64,000 nt of DNA from Leptoclinus maculatus. Lineage: Eukaryota; Chordata; Actinopteri; Perciformes; Stichaeidae. The notes under the pieces are model-generated. The model was not told the origin of the DNA. It saw nothing but the letters and a program-made list of their open reading frames with translations, and ran no database searches. The stretch covers positions 19,083,343-19,147,342 of the forward strand of contig JAVDOI010000009.1 of the NCBI GenBank assembly GCA_032191485.1, in the 5' to 3' direction. Below are positions 24,201 to 35,109 of this stretch, one piece after another. A program made the position numbers and the translations under genes. Every line of letters starts with the position of its first letter. The first letter of the stretch is position 1.

Positions 24201-27200
24201 TTCAAACCACACCATATGTAAACATGTGAGGTCACTTTCTAGTTGTTTATTGAGTAAAACAGAAATTATATAAGTCCTATTGGGGACTTTAAAATGTATT
24301 CAACATAATTAGTTCGACAACACATCAGAAGATCATTGATGTTTTTAGTTATAAATCCACCCTTTTAATGACCCTGAATCAGAAACTATGAGGCCATTGG
24401 CTGAACCCCCTCTGGCCCCACCTTGCCTCCTCGGAGTATGTGGTACCACACAGAGGTCCCTCCAAAGTCAATGTGAAAGTCTGTGTAGCAGCCCTCGACA
24501 CTCATCAGACAGTATCTGCAGAGACACGCAAACATCGTCAATGTTTATATTCACACGTCAATTCAATTTATTTTATCTAACTAATTTTTGCTCTCTTAAA
24601 GACTTGACTTGAACATGGGGGACTTACTTTTGAACTTTGGGGTATTGCATGTCAGTGATGGAGTTGGTTGAGTCTCTCTGTCTCTCTTTCAGGTGACGAG
24701 GCCACATGTTGTCCACCCAGTCTATTAGATCTACCTACAGACACAAATACAAGACAGACATACAGACTCTTCATTTACTGCAACTCTGAGGAAACAGACA
24801 ACATACTACCATTTTGAGAGTTTCACTGTAGCTGCTGAAATGCTTTTGTTTGCATGGGATTTGTATAATACACACAAACATGAGCCTGTCGTTAAGTGTG
24901 TGTACGTACCGTGGCAGGTCTCTGGACCAGGTTCTCCAGCTTAGTGTGGCTGAACTCCAGGCTGATGACATTATAGAGCTTCTCTCTCTGAGACGGAGGC
25001 GTCTCGTAGTAACGTGTCCACTGGGCCATGGACATCTCTGTCCCCTTCTGAGTGCTCACGTCCATCACATCTATCATACGTCTGCTGCCTGAGCAGGGTT
25101 TTTTGGCAATTGTTAGTCACAGCATGACAAAAGAAATATGGTCAAAACAGCAGCTGAATACAGGATACAGTTGCAAGACCAATTAAATACCTAAAGTAAA
25201 CAACTATTTTTGTGTAAAATTAAAAATTCCTAGTTAAAAAAGGTGGACATGAGGTAGTACACATTGGAATTACAGGTATTTTAGCCTAATTAATATTTTT
25301 TTCTTTTAAATAAACATTTGTGTGGTATTTTTCTTGCCTTACTTTTAAGTGGGGCACATGTGTTAATTAAAAGGCAGAATAAGTAGGATTTCCCTAAATG
25401 ACGTACAGAAGACTCGCGCTAAATATTCCCTCTCAATAATCACTATGTCCTTATGCATCTGCAGAGACCCTGCCCTCTGCCTAGATCTTGCCGTGTTTAG
25501 GACGTAGCAACCAGGTGCCAGGTCGTAAGCACGCAACCGAGAGGAGGCTACAAAAGATGGTAAATGGACTGTACTTGTATAGCGCTTTTCTAGTCTTTCC
25601 GACCACTCAAAGCGCTTTCACACTACTTGTAATCATTTACCCATTCACACACTGATGGCAGGGGCTAAGTGACACCTGCCTATCAGATTCCATCACATTC
25701 ACACACCGTAGGCACAGCTACGGGAGCAATTTTGGTGTTAAGTGTCTTGCTCAAGGACACATCGACATGCGACTAGCGGAGCCGGGGATCGAACCGCCGA
25801 TCCTCTGATTGAAGGATGACCCTGCTTTCCACTAAGCTGTGGAAAACAGTCGCCCCTGTGTGTAAAAGAGGCATACACAGCAGCGGAAAAAAAATAATCA
25901 AAACGCAAAGCAGACAGAGCTCGTTCCAACAAGAGAGTGAATCTGGGGTTGGCTTTCCCCACTGGCGAGCACCCTCACCACGGCCAGATGTTTAGCTTGG
26001 TGTCTGGGCTTAGTTAGGTCATTGTGTGTTATTACCTTGTTTGTGTTTTGCTTAAGTCACTGGATTGTTATAAAGTGTTGTTGTGTATATGCTCGCGGAC
26101 GGCCGAGTCCCGTTATACTGTGTATTTCATACTGCTACAACCGTGTTGAGATGGATCAGTCACCGCTAGTGAAGCCGGTAGTTGTTATTTTATCTGTTCA
26201 AAGATCAGAACCGCGGCTAGGCAAAGTTAACTTTGCTAGTCGGGTCTCTGTCTGATATAGTAACAATCTCCGTATTTTAGCGGTGAGGATCTGCTTTGTT
26301 TTGGAGGATTTGTTGTTTGCTTTCACTCTTCTACTAACCCACCCACACACACACATATATATAGCGTTAGCTACATGTATATATGGGTTGAGCTAACTAC
26401 CTCAGACACGTGTAGATATCTAGATAATCTCTATTGTCTCTCGCCATTTTGTGGTCTCGCGAGACTTGGGGTACTTCTCAAGTCTCTTAATTGCATCCCC
26501 GTTTCCCTCACTTGGGTCCTTTCCTTGCGTCTTAGTCCCTCCCACCAGGGATGCATGGAGGAAACCATGCGAGGAGAGAGGAACGAGGAAATATGTTTTA
26601 AGAGACATGAGACGTCCTTTCCTCAGTTGCGTCACGTGAAGCGACGTCTGTTTCTGATGACGGAGGATCAGCTGATCACAGCTGATCAGCTGTCAGTCGG
26701 CTTTAACAGCTGGAGAGACTTTTGATGAGTTTGTGTCTGTTCACATGATCACTGTACTCAATAATAGTAACTAATAATACTAATAACTCTGCGTTTCGTA
26801 GCGTGGATCCGTTGCACCCCTACTAATAACTCAAACACGCTCCTTTTCGTTCCCAACACTGCTCACATGGATGTTAATATTCAATGACATGTTGACAGGA
26901 AACACAGTTGTTGCCAGGAAGACTTGTAGCTGCATCAATTAATTGATTAAGGATGAAAGAAATCTTACCAACAAACATCTTGACGTCATTGACACTGAAG
27001 TCAGGATCAGGCATCCTACAAAACAACATGAGGTTACTCAACATATGTTAACAAAAGACTTGATAAAAAAAGAATAAAGTAAAGTAGATGTAGATGGGGA
27101 GAATAAAAGAAGGAAGAGAAAAAGAAAGCGGGTACCTACTTGATTCCCAGTCCATCAGGCTTCTCAAAGATAATTGGGTCCCTCAGGCCGCCTCTCTGGA

Positions 27201-30200
27201 TGAACTCACATGTTAAGTCTAGGAAATAAAAAAAAAATAAAAAATCACAACAAAATGTCAAGAGAAATATTTAAAAGCCGTTTCATCCGGTTTATTTTGA
27301 GTTTTCTATCATTCACTGCTGCTCATTTCCTTTTTCAAGATTCCTGATTCCTGGCTGACAGTGGTGGTTGCGACAGACCACCCGACATGATAAAACTGTT
27401 ACGGTGACCTGTTTGTCAGCCTTCAGAAGGCAAGATGCAGTGACGTCAAACAGTCTTAAAGTAGATTTAAGATTGTCATTTAAATAAATATCTGTTTATA
27501 CACTATCCATCACCTAAGGAGGCAACACAATGCTGATTGAGCCTCTGGCCCACTGATGAAAGTATTGCAATATTTGTATTTTTGCAGTATTACGAATTGG
27601 ATATCTGTGGCAACAGTGCCGGGAAGAAATGCTGTATCGAGTTACTGCTAATGCAAACTGAACATTTCCGACTGCTGCAGCTTCACATTTAAAGCAGATA
27701 ACTGGCGAACCATGTGATGACTGTTATTATGAAGTAGTCACAGGAAATGCAACGTGTTTGTCAGTGAGCTTGACACTGACTGCTCAGCAAAAATTGCTTT
27801 ACAATATATGAAGGAATCAGAATGCATGAAACAGTTGTAGAATGTAAACAATTTTTATTGTGCAAACTGAAATGTAGTAAAAACAGAACTTAAAAATGAA
27901 TAGATATGCCAACAACCTGAACATGGCTTCCTTTTCAAAACAAAATATTTTAAGATAGTTGTATAAACACTATAAACTGACCTAAAATACTCAAAGTATT
28001 TAAGTATTCAAAGAGATATTTCTCAAACGCAGTGGTGGGCCGTCAGGGCCAGCAAGGCATTCTATGAAGGCAAATCAATGTCAAAATCCGAGAGCGCAAA
28101 TGAGATCCATGCGAGTATTTTACTTTGGCGAGCGCTTTTACATCATTCCGCGAGCAAAAGTCGCTCGCGAAGCTTAAACCTGCTCGCTCGTGAAACTTTA
28201 CCCTGCTCGCTCGCGAGTCTTTTACATGCTCGCTCTCGAGTAGATTTTTTTTTGACAGTAAGTGGGCGGACCCAGTCTCCCTTGTATCTCTACATCTAAT
28301 TGGTTACAATCCTCGTCTTCTTACGGGGTTAGGGTCGGACATTTGATTCTGTTTGAGGTTTTGTTTTCTTTTACAAAGCAATTATGGTCTGGAGAAATGG
28401 GGATTGCGTTAGCCCCGTTTGAATCAGTAGGGAACAGCTAAACGCTGCAGGGACCGTTTGTAGCGTGAGTGCTGCTGTTGGATTTCCTGCTAAACTAGTT
28501 TAGCAGAACACACGCGCCGTACCAGAGTACAATGTTGTGGTTCCGGGGTGGGCGTGTCAGACAGCATGTTGGCAGGTTGAGCGCAGTGGCTCGACCGAAA
28601 ACATTATATTTTCCACAATTTAAGCTTCTGCATTTTCCAAATGCACTAGTATTATTAAGCCTCGTACCGAACGGTTTAATACGAATACGTGTATTGTTAC
28701 ACCCCTAGAAACAAATAATAACCGTAGCTATGGCGTCATAATGAAGTTATTAGGAGGTGGTTCAACTGTAGTAGGACAGCACTGAAGGCCCAGGTATAAA
28801 ATGCACGGCCCGCCACTGCCCTAACGTTCTATTTGCACAAATAAGAAACAAGCCTAATATATTCACATTATCCTTCAAGCCAAGGTATTAAAATGGCTGT
28901 TGCTCAGTTACAATTCCCTTGGTTCTCCATGTAACAAATAAAACATTCCAAATTTTAATTTGCATTAATATTAGAAAAGTGGGCGACTGTACGTAGCTTC
29001 GCTTCCAGCTTGCTTCGGTGTTGTTCGTATAATGTTGGGATAGCAGTTTAGCTGAAGTATTTTCGCCCCGGTAAGACGTACCTTGAATCCAGTGTTTTAA
29101 TCATTGCTCCGAGTCTTTCTCGACTGTCTGTAGCGGGACTATGTCCTTGCAGAGCTGGATCGTTATTGCGTTTGTAATGTCGCTCCGCCGCTTGCTTTTC
29201 TTGTCATATGCAGTGCCTCGAGCAAATGCCTTTTGAAGCGATGTCTGACCCTTTGGCTTCACTGTTTCACTCGCGCTAACGTTACTGGTTGACGGCCTCG
29301 AATCCGACGACCGTAATCACACTCTTGGTATTCCAACACATGTTTTCTGCTGAGGTGATGGAGTAAGTTGCTCGTGTTACCACCAGAGGCAACAACAGTA
29401 GCTCGACAAACTTTGCAATATATAGTATTTTGGTCTACGTCGGATTTTTGAAAACCAAAACACTTCCAAACAGCAGACACAGCTCCTCTGTTGGGCACAG
29501 ACTCTATCGGTGCATCTCCGGTCTGTCTTTGTTCATCCTGCATCGCTCTTTTCTGTTCTTTAATGTAACGTTACTGTGGCGACGGAGCCTCTCCCAGCTG
29601 TTAACAGACTGTTGTGCTAGCGGGCTAGCTAGCGAGCTGTACCCAGCATGCCGTTCGGCAGTGTAACTTTATAAATGTACAATTATTAGTGTTACAAATT
29701 GTTTATGAGTCACAAACTGTTGTGTCGTGGTGTTTTGCCCTGTTAAAGAGAGTTAGTTGTGGGTTATTAATTGTTGTGTTATAAAGTTATAACCATTATG
29801 GGTCCCTCTCAATACACTCTACACAACTAGCTCCGACCGTAGCGCTCTTCGAACAATATATTTTGCTGCCTGTTGAAGAGTTACAGCAGTCGTTTCGGCT
29901 ATGCACCGGTATGGCGGTGTATGAAAAATTAATATCATACGGGAAATTAAAACCGGTACCGCCCAGCACTACTGCAATCTTTCTTCTATGACAGCGTTGA
30001 GTTTGTAGTGGATCAATATGGCAGGGAGTAAACAGAACAGGCCTGGATGCTGCTGCTGGATACCCAGCACTACTGTATGTGACTTAACCAACTATAGTTA
30101 CTGTGATCTGAACAAAAAACAGCAGGTCTGGGGGCAAATTAATGCTGCACTTGAGATTTCAAGTGACTTGTTTTCATAAATTTAAACTAACCTACAATGC

Positions 30201-33200
30201 ATTTTTTGGGAGCGAAAAGCTCACACTTTGTGTTAAGCTAACTGTCCAACCAACAGAAAAGGCAGTTGGATGAGCCTCACGTTTTCCACCTGCAAAACGT
30301 GCTCTGTCTGAGTCGGGTCTACTGGAACAGTCAGGAGTAATTACAGGCGACAGGCTGCACACTCCCAACTTCTCAGCGAGGTAACCAACATATTTTAACT
30401 TTCGCTGTTTGCAGACCCAGACTTTTGCAGCACAAAATCGGATCACGGTTGCTAACAATCATTGCCCGACTTCTTTATTAAAACAAAATTAGTTTGTTTT
30501 GCTTCCCCCAGTATTCTGGGACATGTGGTAATTAAACCGCATTTGCTGTTACCACCAGTGAATAGAGTGTCAAACCAGACTGAAATCTTGAAGGGGAACT
30601 ACGCCCATTTTCAAAATGTATTCGTTATTCCTATGGTCTAAGACGATTAAAAAACATTAGTAACCATGAAAATACAAAAAAACTAGAGTACTGAAACTAA
30701 AATTTGTGATGTCATCAAGCAAAAAGTGTGGGACTGCTCCATAGACAATGAATTGAGAGAGATGTTTTAGAGGACATTGAAAGATCCCAGGGGAATGTTC
30801 TGAGTTAAGGGAACAATTTCTGTTTCATTACCAAGAACACTTCAATAAAAAAAATTTAAATAGAAAGCGAAAGAGAGAGAACTGTGCTCGCCTACCTCTT
30901 CCCTCCATGCGCATGATCCGGTTAGAGCTGAACCTCTGACTGTGGACTTTTTCCTCCAGGTCAAACATTCTCCTTCCATCAATCTCCTCATCGGAGATGC
31001 CGTCGTCGTGGTAACGTCGCCGGGTACCGGCCCGCTAGGGGGATGGAAGGAAGGGAGGATGGGTAAAAAATATAATAATTAGGCACAGGTGACAGAGAAA
31101 GGACAATTAGTCGAAGGAAGAGACAACCGAACCAGTACTGGAACCATCAAATGAAACCGTGTTCTATTCCCTAAACAACAGATTTGACAACAAACTACAG
31201 TCCATAAAATGAAATTAAAACTCTACCAAGAGTTGCTCAAAACATTGCTCAAAACATTAAGACAGCAATTATTTCTTAATAGTCACCCCATAAACACTGA
31301 AAAGCAGGAACTCAACTACGACAAAGAAAATCCAGTTGAAAATAGTCTCAGTTGAGACCAAACCAGGACACACAGATGGATGGAAGCACCCATCAGGTAC
31401 AAGTAGTGACTTATTTTACATTAAAAAGGTGCTCCTCTTCAACCAGAATAACCACATTTCTTAACATTGCTTTCAAACAGTGGTTCTATTTATTAAAGTG
31501 AAAATACTGGTTTGGGTGGTCCCAGGTCATGACCGGTGACACAAGGATAATCCCAGGCTGAGCCCCCCACCCTCCTGTACTCTATAATCTCTTCAACCTC
31601 TTCACTGGTGTCTACATTCAACCATGCAATCATGTTGGGTTAATACAGTGCACTGGTGGCATATAAACCCCTGTGAACTTCAGAGACAGCTTGGATTCAT
31701 TTCAACTGCCATGATGCATTGAGAAACCAGGTCTCATCAAATGTTAAATGATCAAGTTTAAATAATGCCAAACACCAAAAGTGGTTTAGGGAATGAATAT
31801 ATTTTACATGCATTGTCTACAGGGGCCAAGAGGCAAGACTTCAGATTTAAACATTATGTAACTAGACTAAACGTTGTATATTAAATGTAATACATTTCAG
31901 ACATTTTTGAGGAAGCTAAATGCTTTTTAATACTTTAATAATAATAATAATACTTTAATTTTATATAGCGCTTTTCTAGATACCCAAAGACGCTTTACAT
32001 AGGGCAGAGACAAAAAAAAAAAAGAAAACTGGAGAATGGGTCATGTAGTGGAGGGTAGGGTGCAGGGGTTAGCAGGTGAAGGCGAGTTTGAAGAGGTGGG
32101 TTTTGAGGGCTTGTTTGAATGATGATAGGGAGGGAGCCTCACGGATGTGGATGGGGAGGGAGTTCCAGAGAGGGGGTGCAGCAGCTGAGAAGGCCCTGTC
32201 ACCCCAGGTCCGGTGGATATCTGCAGATATCTTCTCTCCTGATGATGTCATTGTTCACCTGGTACCACTCAAAGCTAAGACACATTTTTAAATGGTTTCT
32301 CCCACTGATGGATATCATTACCTACAGCTGTTAAAAACTGCCAACAAACAGATCAGGTAAGCTGGTGAAGAGATAATACCTCGATATAAAGGAGAAACCT
32401 GAAAGACAGTTTTCCAGAATGTTAAATACATTTCCAACTAAACCTCAGCTGTTCAGTATGTGTCACTGCAAAACACAGCAAGCAATTACCAGTTTTATTA
32501 CGTATCTGTACAAGTTACAGAAACACTACATCACTGAATTTTTAAATATGTCATGTAACTAAATTATACTGAATGGAGCATCTCAGGCCATTTCTTCATC
32601 TGTCATCCAATCAGTGTGAAGCCATTACACTGGTACACACACACACATCACCTGCCAACCATGTTAGCTGATTGGACAAGGGCCGAACTAAAAAGTCAGA
32701 GTACACGTCAAATAATATTTCTCCCTAAAGCATACTCTGCTTTATGTCTATTTGACTCCAAATGGAGCATCATTTACTAAATTAACATCATGCTGTATTG
32801 AAGAAGACTTGAAACTAGAGATTGAGACCATAAACCCATGTTTACTGAGGTAATAAATCAAAGAGAGAAGTAGAGTCCTCTTCTCATAGACTTCTCGTAG
32901 TAACGAGAGGAGTCGCCCCCTGATGGCCTCATAGAGAGAAAATGCAAGTTTAAGGCACCAGGTATTCAAGAGAACTACTAGTCACCACAAGTCATAAGTG
33001 CATCTCCTTTTTTAAACAAGCATCTAAAAGCATAAACCAGAGCAAAAGTACAGTGCAGAAATAATCTAATACGAATACTTTTTTCAGACAGGAGGTTGCC
33101 GCTTGGAGCGAACCAGTGGGGCACGCTCACATGCACGAAAATGCATTGAAAGCACGTACAGCTGCCCAGTTACGTCTGAGAGCGACTTCATTCTCTGCTC

Positions 33201-33779
33201 AGGCAGACATTACTCCACTTTATCTTTACATATCAAAGAGTTGCAATATTAATGTTCATTATGTTAAAATTTGTTCCTTTCAAATATTTTTGTTTTGGAA
33301 TTTCAACCAACAATTTTACAAAAATAAACTTGTTACTACTCTGGTGGACAAACAGAACATATATTTAGCATTTCAGTACTTCAATTTCTTGTCATTTATC
33401 GGCCAACAAACATGTTTACACAAACATGATGAACACAATGGGAGACATTTTTTAAAGCCATTTCCTTCTGGCTAGACACTGACAGCATGTACATAAAAAT
33501 CCCAATTTAACAATAAAACCAAAGACATTAGGCAAGGATCTGAACTTTTTATACCAGACCGTATCATTGTTTTTAGAGCTGCCATGTCTAACTAATATAC
33601 CAATCTATAGAAAACATGAAAGCAAACACACAGCACCCATTTATTGTATGCGACATTATATTAGATGGTAAATTAACAAATGAAAGCTGTGTTCATAAGG
33701 GAGAAAATAAGTACCAATGTAACCAAATATATTTTAAACTTACCAGCCTTTTGCTGTACCTTGGCTTGGACTCATCCAT
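7759..33779 (-). CDS. kdm2a: KDM2A-type lysine-specific histone demethylase (JHDM1A/FBXL11), 26 coding exons
   Basis: Coding exons from the start: 33779-33744, 31034-30896, 27218-27140, 27015-26969, 25088-24910, 24734-24628, 24515-24422, 24180-24027, 21331-21216, 21119-20993, 20877-20627, 20477-20400, 18810-18683, 18436-18313, 18237-18109, 17601-17518, 17238-16987, 14272-14240, 14085-13971, 13849-13208, 11341-11179, 10785-10534, 10395-10232, 10131-9985, 9526-9308, 7940-7759. They total 4041 nt (1346 aa) with every phase closed. JmjC: Fe ligands H210, D212, H282; 2-oxoglutarate contacts T207, K227. CXXC: eight Cys from C513 to C551 around KKFGGPGK, for unmethylated CpG. PHD about 562-616 ends CWECPKC. 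F-box VWVSVFRYLNRAELL about 1083-1097, then leucine-rich repeats; end EEKLIQRLD. Predicted to demethylate H3K36me2/1 at CpG islands. GSYLTVTLQRP and SIVPKL favour KDM2A over KDM2B; which teleost copy (kdm2aa or kdm2ab) is unresolved. Exons 17-19 rest on phase and splice signals only. Confidence 0.95.
8697..8710 (+). promoter_or_regulatory. CTCF-like motif in a repeat (copy 1)
   Basis: CCAGTAGGTGGCGC satisfies the CTCF core CCASYAGRKGGCR at every position. It is carried by the repeat in the last kdm2a intron. Binding is not shown. Confidence 0.45.
9161..9174 (+). promoter_or_regulatory. CTCF-like motif in a repeat (copy 2)
   Basis: Identical 14-bp match to the CTCF core, in the same orientation as copy 1. 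Confidence 0.45.
10189..10225 (+). repeat. (TG)n microsatellite next to a kdm2a donor
   Basis: Read on the gene strand it is a CA run beginning a few bases after the 5' splice site GTAGAA at 10231. Confidence 0.9.
11102..11133 (+). repeat. (AGT)n microsatellite
   Basis: About ten AGT units, in a kdm2a intron. Confidence 0.9.
11522..12124. mobile_element. Non-autonomous hAT-type element
   Basis: Ends are inverted repeats: TAGGGGTGGGA at the left and TCCCACCCCTA at the right. The interior is rich in GTATCG/CGATA motifs near both ends and has no transposase. About 603 bp. The flanks are AT/CA microsatellite and no clean 8-bp target duplication remains. A CTCF-like CCACTAGATGGTGC (one core mismatch) lies at about 11685. 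Confidence 0.75.
12125..12250 (+). repeat. (TA)n/(CA)n microsatellite
   Basis: Alternating AT and CA runs adjoining the hAT-type element. Confidence 0.9.
12520..13020 (+). pseudogene. hAT transposase relic, N-terminal part (TTF-zinc-finger/ZMYM-like)
   Basis: The plus strand reads MAEGGETDLVAELLATPFW, then, after a stop, a GRPTPQLAALTQPGKGFVR block typical of the N-terminus of TTF-finger hAT transposases. In another frame, further on, it reads NLSWLTKAATRHHSTAGHLQ, the segment that follows the finger in this family. Several stops and frame changes make it dead. It lies in a kdm2a intron, antisense to the gene. Family assignment is from motif memory. Confidence 0.6.
13330..13600 (-). repeat. 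kdm2a: Coding GAT/GAC/GAG trinucleotide tract in kdm2a
   Basis: Inside the 642-nt exon 13849-13208 the gene strand is a run of GAC, GAT, GAA and GAG codons. They give long poly-Asp/Glu blocks, split by an Arg-rich segment (HHRRRRRRR). It is part of the protein and also an impure trinucleotide microsatellite, so length polymorphism is likely. Confidence 0.85.
16120..16204. mobile_element. Terminal fragment of a hAT-type element
   Basis: Ends with GATCCGTTGCACCCCTAC, an inverted form of the GTAGGGGTGCAACGGATC terminus seen in fish hAT-type elements, preceded by CGGT-rich subterminal motifs. The partner end was not found. It lies in a kdm2a intron. Confidence 0.5.
19140..20275 (+). mobile_element. 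Tc1/mariner element with long inverted repeats, dead
   Basis: Starts CAGTCAGGGCCACAAG and ends in the inverted form CTTATGAACCTGACTG, flanked by TA on both sides, the Tc1/mariner target duplication. The inverted repeats run for roughly 200 bp at each end with few mismatches. Inside, on the plus strand, are pieces of a Tc1-type transposase (FGQMKP-like, then WPSQSPDLNPSEQLF, the segment around the second catalytic Asp) with many stops and frameshifts. It lies in the intron between kdm2a exons 20477-20400 and 18810-18683. Confidence 0.9.
21340..23935 (-). mobile_element. L2-clade LINE, 5'-truncated and frameshifted
   Basis: Minus-strand frames, in order: an endonuclease C-terminal piece (about 23748-23540), the linker (23539-23057), reverse transcriptase fingers and palm (22913-22416: SNLVKDRLPAISPLITVIIN, DLTAAFHTINH), the YADD box in CYADDAQLYIS (22356-22114), then thumb and C-terminal domain (22037-21414: SRIDYCNSILYG, LHWLPVPQRIQYK, WNSLPKRIRD). 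The 3' end at about 21350 is the L2-type tail AGAGCGCTTTTCAAG read on the minus strand. Several frame breaks make it inactive. It sits in the intron between the two JmjC exons that carry the first and second halves of the iron site of kdm2a. Confidence 0.88.
25560..25860. repeat. L2-tail-type interspersed repeat, best copy
   Basis: Contains GGACTGTACTTGTATAGCG, CACTCAAAGCGCTTTCACAC, GGGAGCAATTTTGG and GTGTCTTGCTCAAGGACAC. The same order of blocks occurs at 37.66 kb and, diverged, at 1.8 kb. Non-coding. It lies in the kdm2a intron after exon 4. Confidence 0.75.
26779..26831. mobile_element. Minimal hAT-type relic between direct repeats
   Basis: ACTAATAACT occurs at 26779-26788 and 26822-26831. 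Between them are only 33 bp, ending in a hAT-type terminus GATCCGTTGCACCCCT. This looks like an internally deleted element still bounded by its target duplication. Confidence 0.5.
28030..28818. mobile_element. Non-autonomous hAT-type element with a nested fragment
   Basis: Left end CAGTGGTGGGCCGT and right end ACGGCCCGCCACTG are inverted repeats. The flanking 8 bp, CTCAAACG and CCCTAACG, match at 6 of 8 positions, as an old hAT target duplication would. About 789 bp with no transposase. At 28659-28707 it contains the end of a second hAT-type family. Confidence 0.7.
28659..28707. mobile_element. End fragment of the 55-kb hAT-type family
   Basis: CTCGTACCGAACGGTT, CAATACGAATACG-like and TTACACCCCTA follow each other as in the right end of the complete element at 55062-55844. 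Confidence 0.65.
28985..29666 (-). pseudogene. ZBED-type hAT transposase relic, N-terminal third
   Basis: The frame 29543-29259 reads SAVWKCFGFQKSD, then YCKVCRATVVASGGNTSNLL and HHLSRKH. This is a BED zinc finger with C-x2-C and H-x4-H spacing. Another frame continues with QLCKDIVPLQTVEKD, then a frame change to LDSRYVLPGRKYFS and AIPTLYEQHRSKLEAKL, the hAT order. It then stops short; the catalytic and dimerisation parts are missing. It lies in the kdm2a intron between exons 2 and 3, in the same orientation as the gene. The outer end of the element may be near 29972, where GGGCGGTACCGGTTTTAAT appears on the minus strand. Confidence 0.8.
31935..32215 (-). mobile_element. L2 LINE 3' fragment
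   Basis: The minus strand reads HRTWGDRAFSAAAPPLWNSL and then PIHIREAPSLSSFKQALKTH, the C-terminal end of L2 reverse transcriptase. It is followed by the tail with AAAAGCGCTATATAAAATT. It is a short, 5'-truncated copy in kdm2a intron 1. Confidence 0.85.
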
Positions 33780-34417
33780 TATCACTGGTAAACCGACCTC
33801 TGCCACCAAACGCAGGTCGGTTAACGGTATTTAACGACGCATAGTACTACGGTAGCGCCTTGATTTACACTGGACTGTATTCCAGCGGACAGTAAACAAG
33901 CGGCTACAACGCGTGTTTACAGTAGTAGCTTTACTCGTTAACTTTGCTTAAGTTATAACAAGAGTTGAGTCTCAGTCTTCTGACTGGCTAATTGAGATGA
34001 CAATAAGCAACGTTATCTGTGGTCTTTGAAACGCTCTTAAACTCACTAACTCATCGTTCCGTGAGTTCACACAGGTTCGGTGGGAAGCTTAACCTGGAGC
34101 CCGACTCATCTAAAGAGGCCAATTACTGCACTACACTGAATGGAAGTGAACTTTTTTCATAAAATTATCATGATCATAATCATAAAAGTAAAACTGTCTA
34201 AATACTCGAGCTTTGTTTCTTGCCTTCACCATGAGTCGTGTCCAGCTAACGTTACCTTTTAGGAACGCGTCCTGCGTGTATCGATAGGAAACTCAACATG
34301 AGCCGAAGTCGTATTAAATAGCAGGATACAGATATTTACAATGCCCACAGTTAAATGAAGTACATGGTTGCTGTTGTTATTCCTAGCATGGTATAAAGTT
34401 AATACGGTTTCTGAACA

Positions 34418-34464
34418 GCCGCCATTTTCCATCCCATCACAAAACATCGCCATATCCCGCCCAC
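34418..34464 (-). promoter_or_regulatory. kdm2a: kdm2a core promoter motifs: YY1-like site and GC box
   Basis: On the gene strand AAAATGGCGGC (34428-34418) matches the YY1 consensus that typically lies just downstream of a start site, and GTGGGCGGGA (34464-34455) is a GC/Sp1-type box just upstream of it. They lie 640-690 nt upstream of the first coding exon. The start site is inferred to be near 34.43 kb; no transcript evidence. Confidence 0.55.
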
Positions 34465-34472
34465 AACAGTAC

Positions 34473-35020
34473 ATTGGGCCAATCACAGCTATCCCGGCGA
34501 GGCATTCATTGGACTACAGCAGTGTCACTCACGCAAATTATTTGTAAACTTTGATTGGACAAGTATAACCAATAGACATGAAGTAGCTTGCAAACAGCCA
34601 ATAACAGCGCAAACGGCCTCACATTTCATTGGTTAATATATCCCAATAGCGTTACTGACTGGACAAACCCACAATCCGTCAAGAGAAGAAGCCAATCACG
34701 CGATGATACAAACGCACTGACCACCAACCCATTATCCAATATCACTCATAAATGACGAGAATTGCCTTACAAATAATGCGTTTGACAATGCTTACCCCCA
34801 TATCCACACAGGTCCGTCAATTTACAAACGCCTCCAGTAATCTGAGATGTGCGACGTCTTCTGTGTCCGGTGTTTTAGCTCCCAAAGGCTCGCATCGGAG
34901 AGACACGTTTTGTGGCGTTCACCTCAAAGAGGAAGTGCTTGCAGGTCCATACATGGAAGTGTACTTTACAAACGCCATCAACGATTGGCTAAAAAATGTT
35001 GCATCGCTTTTTGTGATTGG
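34473..35020. promoter_or_regulatory. Cluster of CCAAT boxes upstream of kdm2a
   Basis: CCAAT or ATTGG pentamers start at 34473, 34479, 34508, 34554, 34569, 34598, 34628, 34643, 34692, 34736, 34984 and 35016. Ten of them fall within 268 bp, in both orientations, immediately upstream of the YY1/GC-box motifs. This suggests NF-Y-type promoter control. The small plus-strand open frame at 34752-35102 overlaps this block and shows no family resemblance. Confidence 0.5.
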
Positions 35021-35109
35021 TGGCAGTGACTTGTCTGTCAAACGCGTCCAGCTTTGGTACGGCGAGCGAGGGGAACATGCCAAATGCGCAATACGATTGT
35101 AACACAATG

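Noticed and set aside
34752..35102. 116-aa plus-strand frame upstream of kdm2a
   Set aside because: No family resemblance and no splice partner; it overlaps the CCAAT cluster. Kept as regulatory DNA, not a gene.
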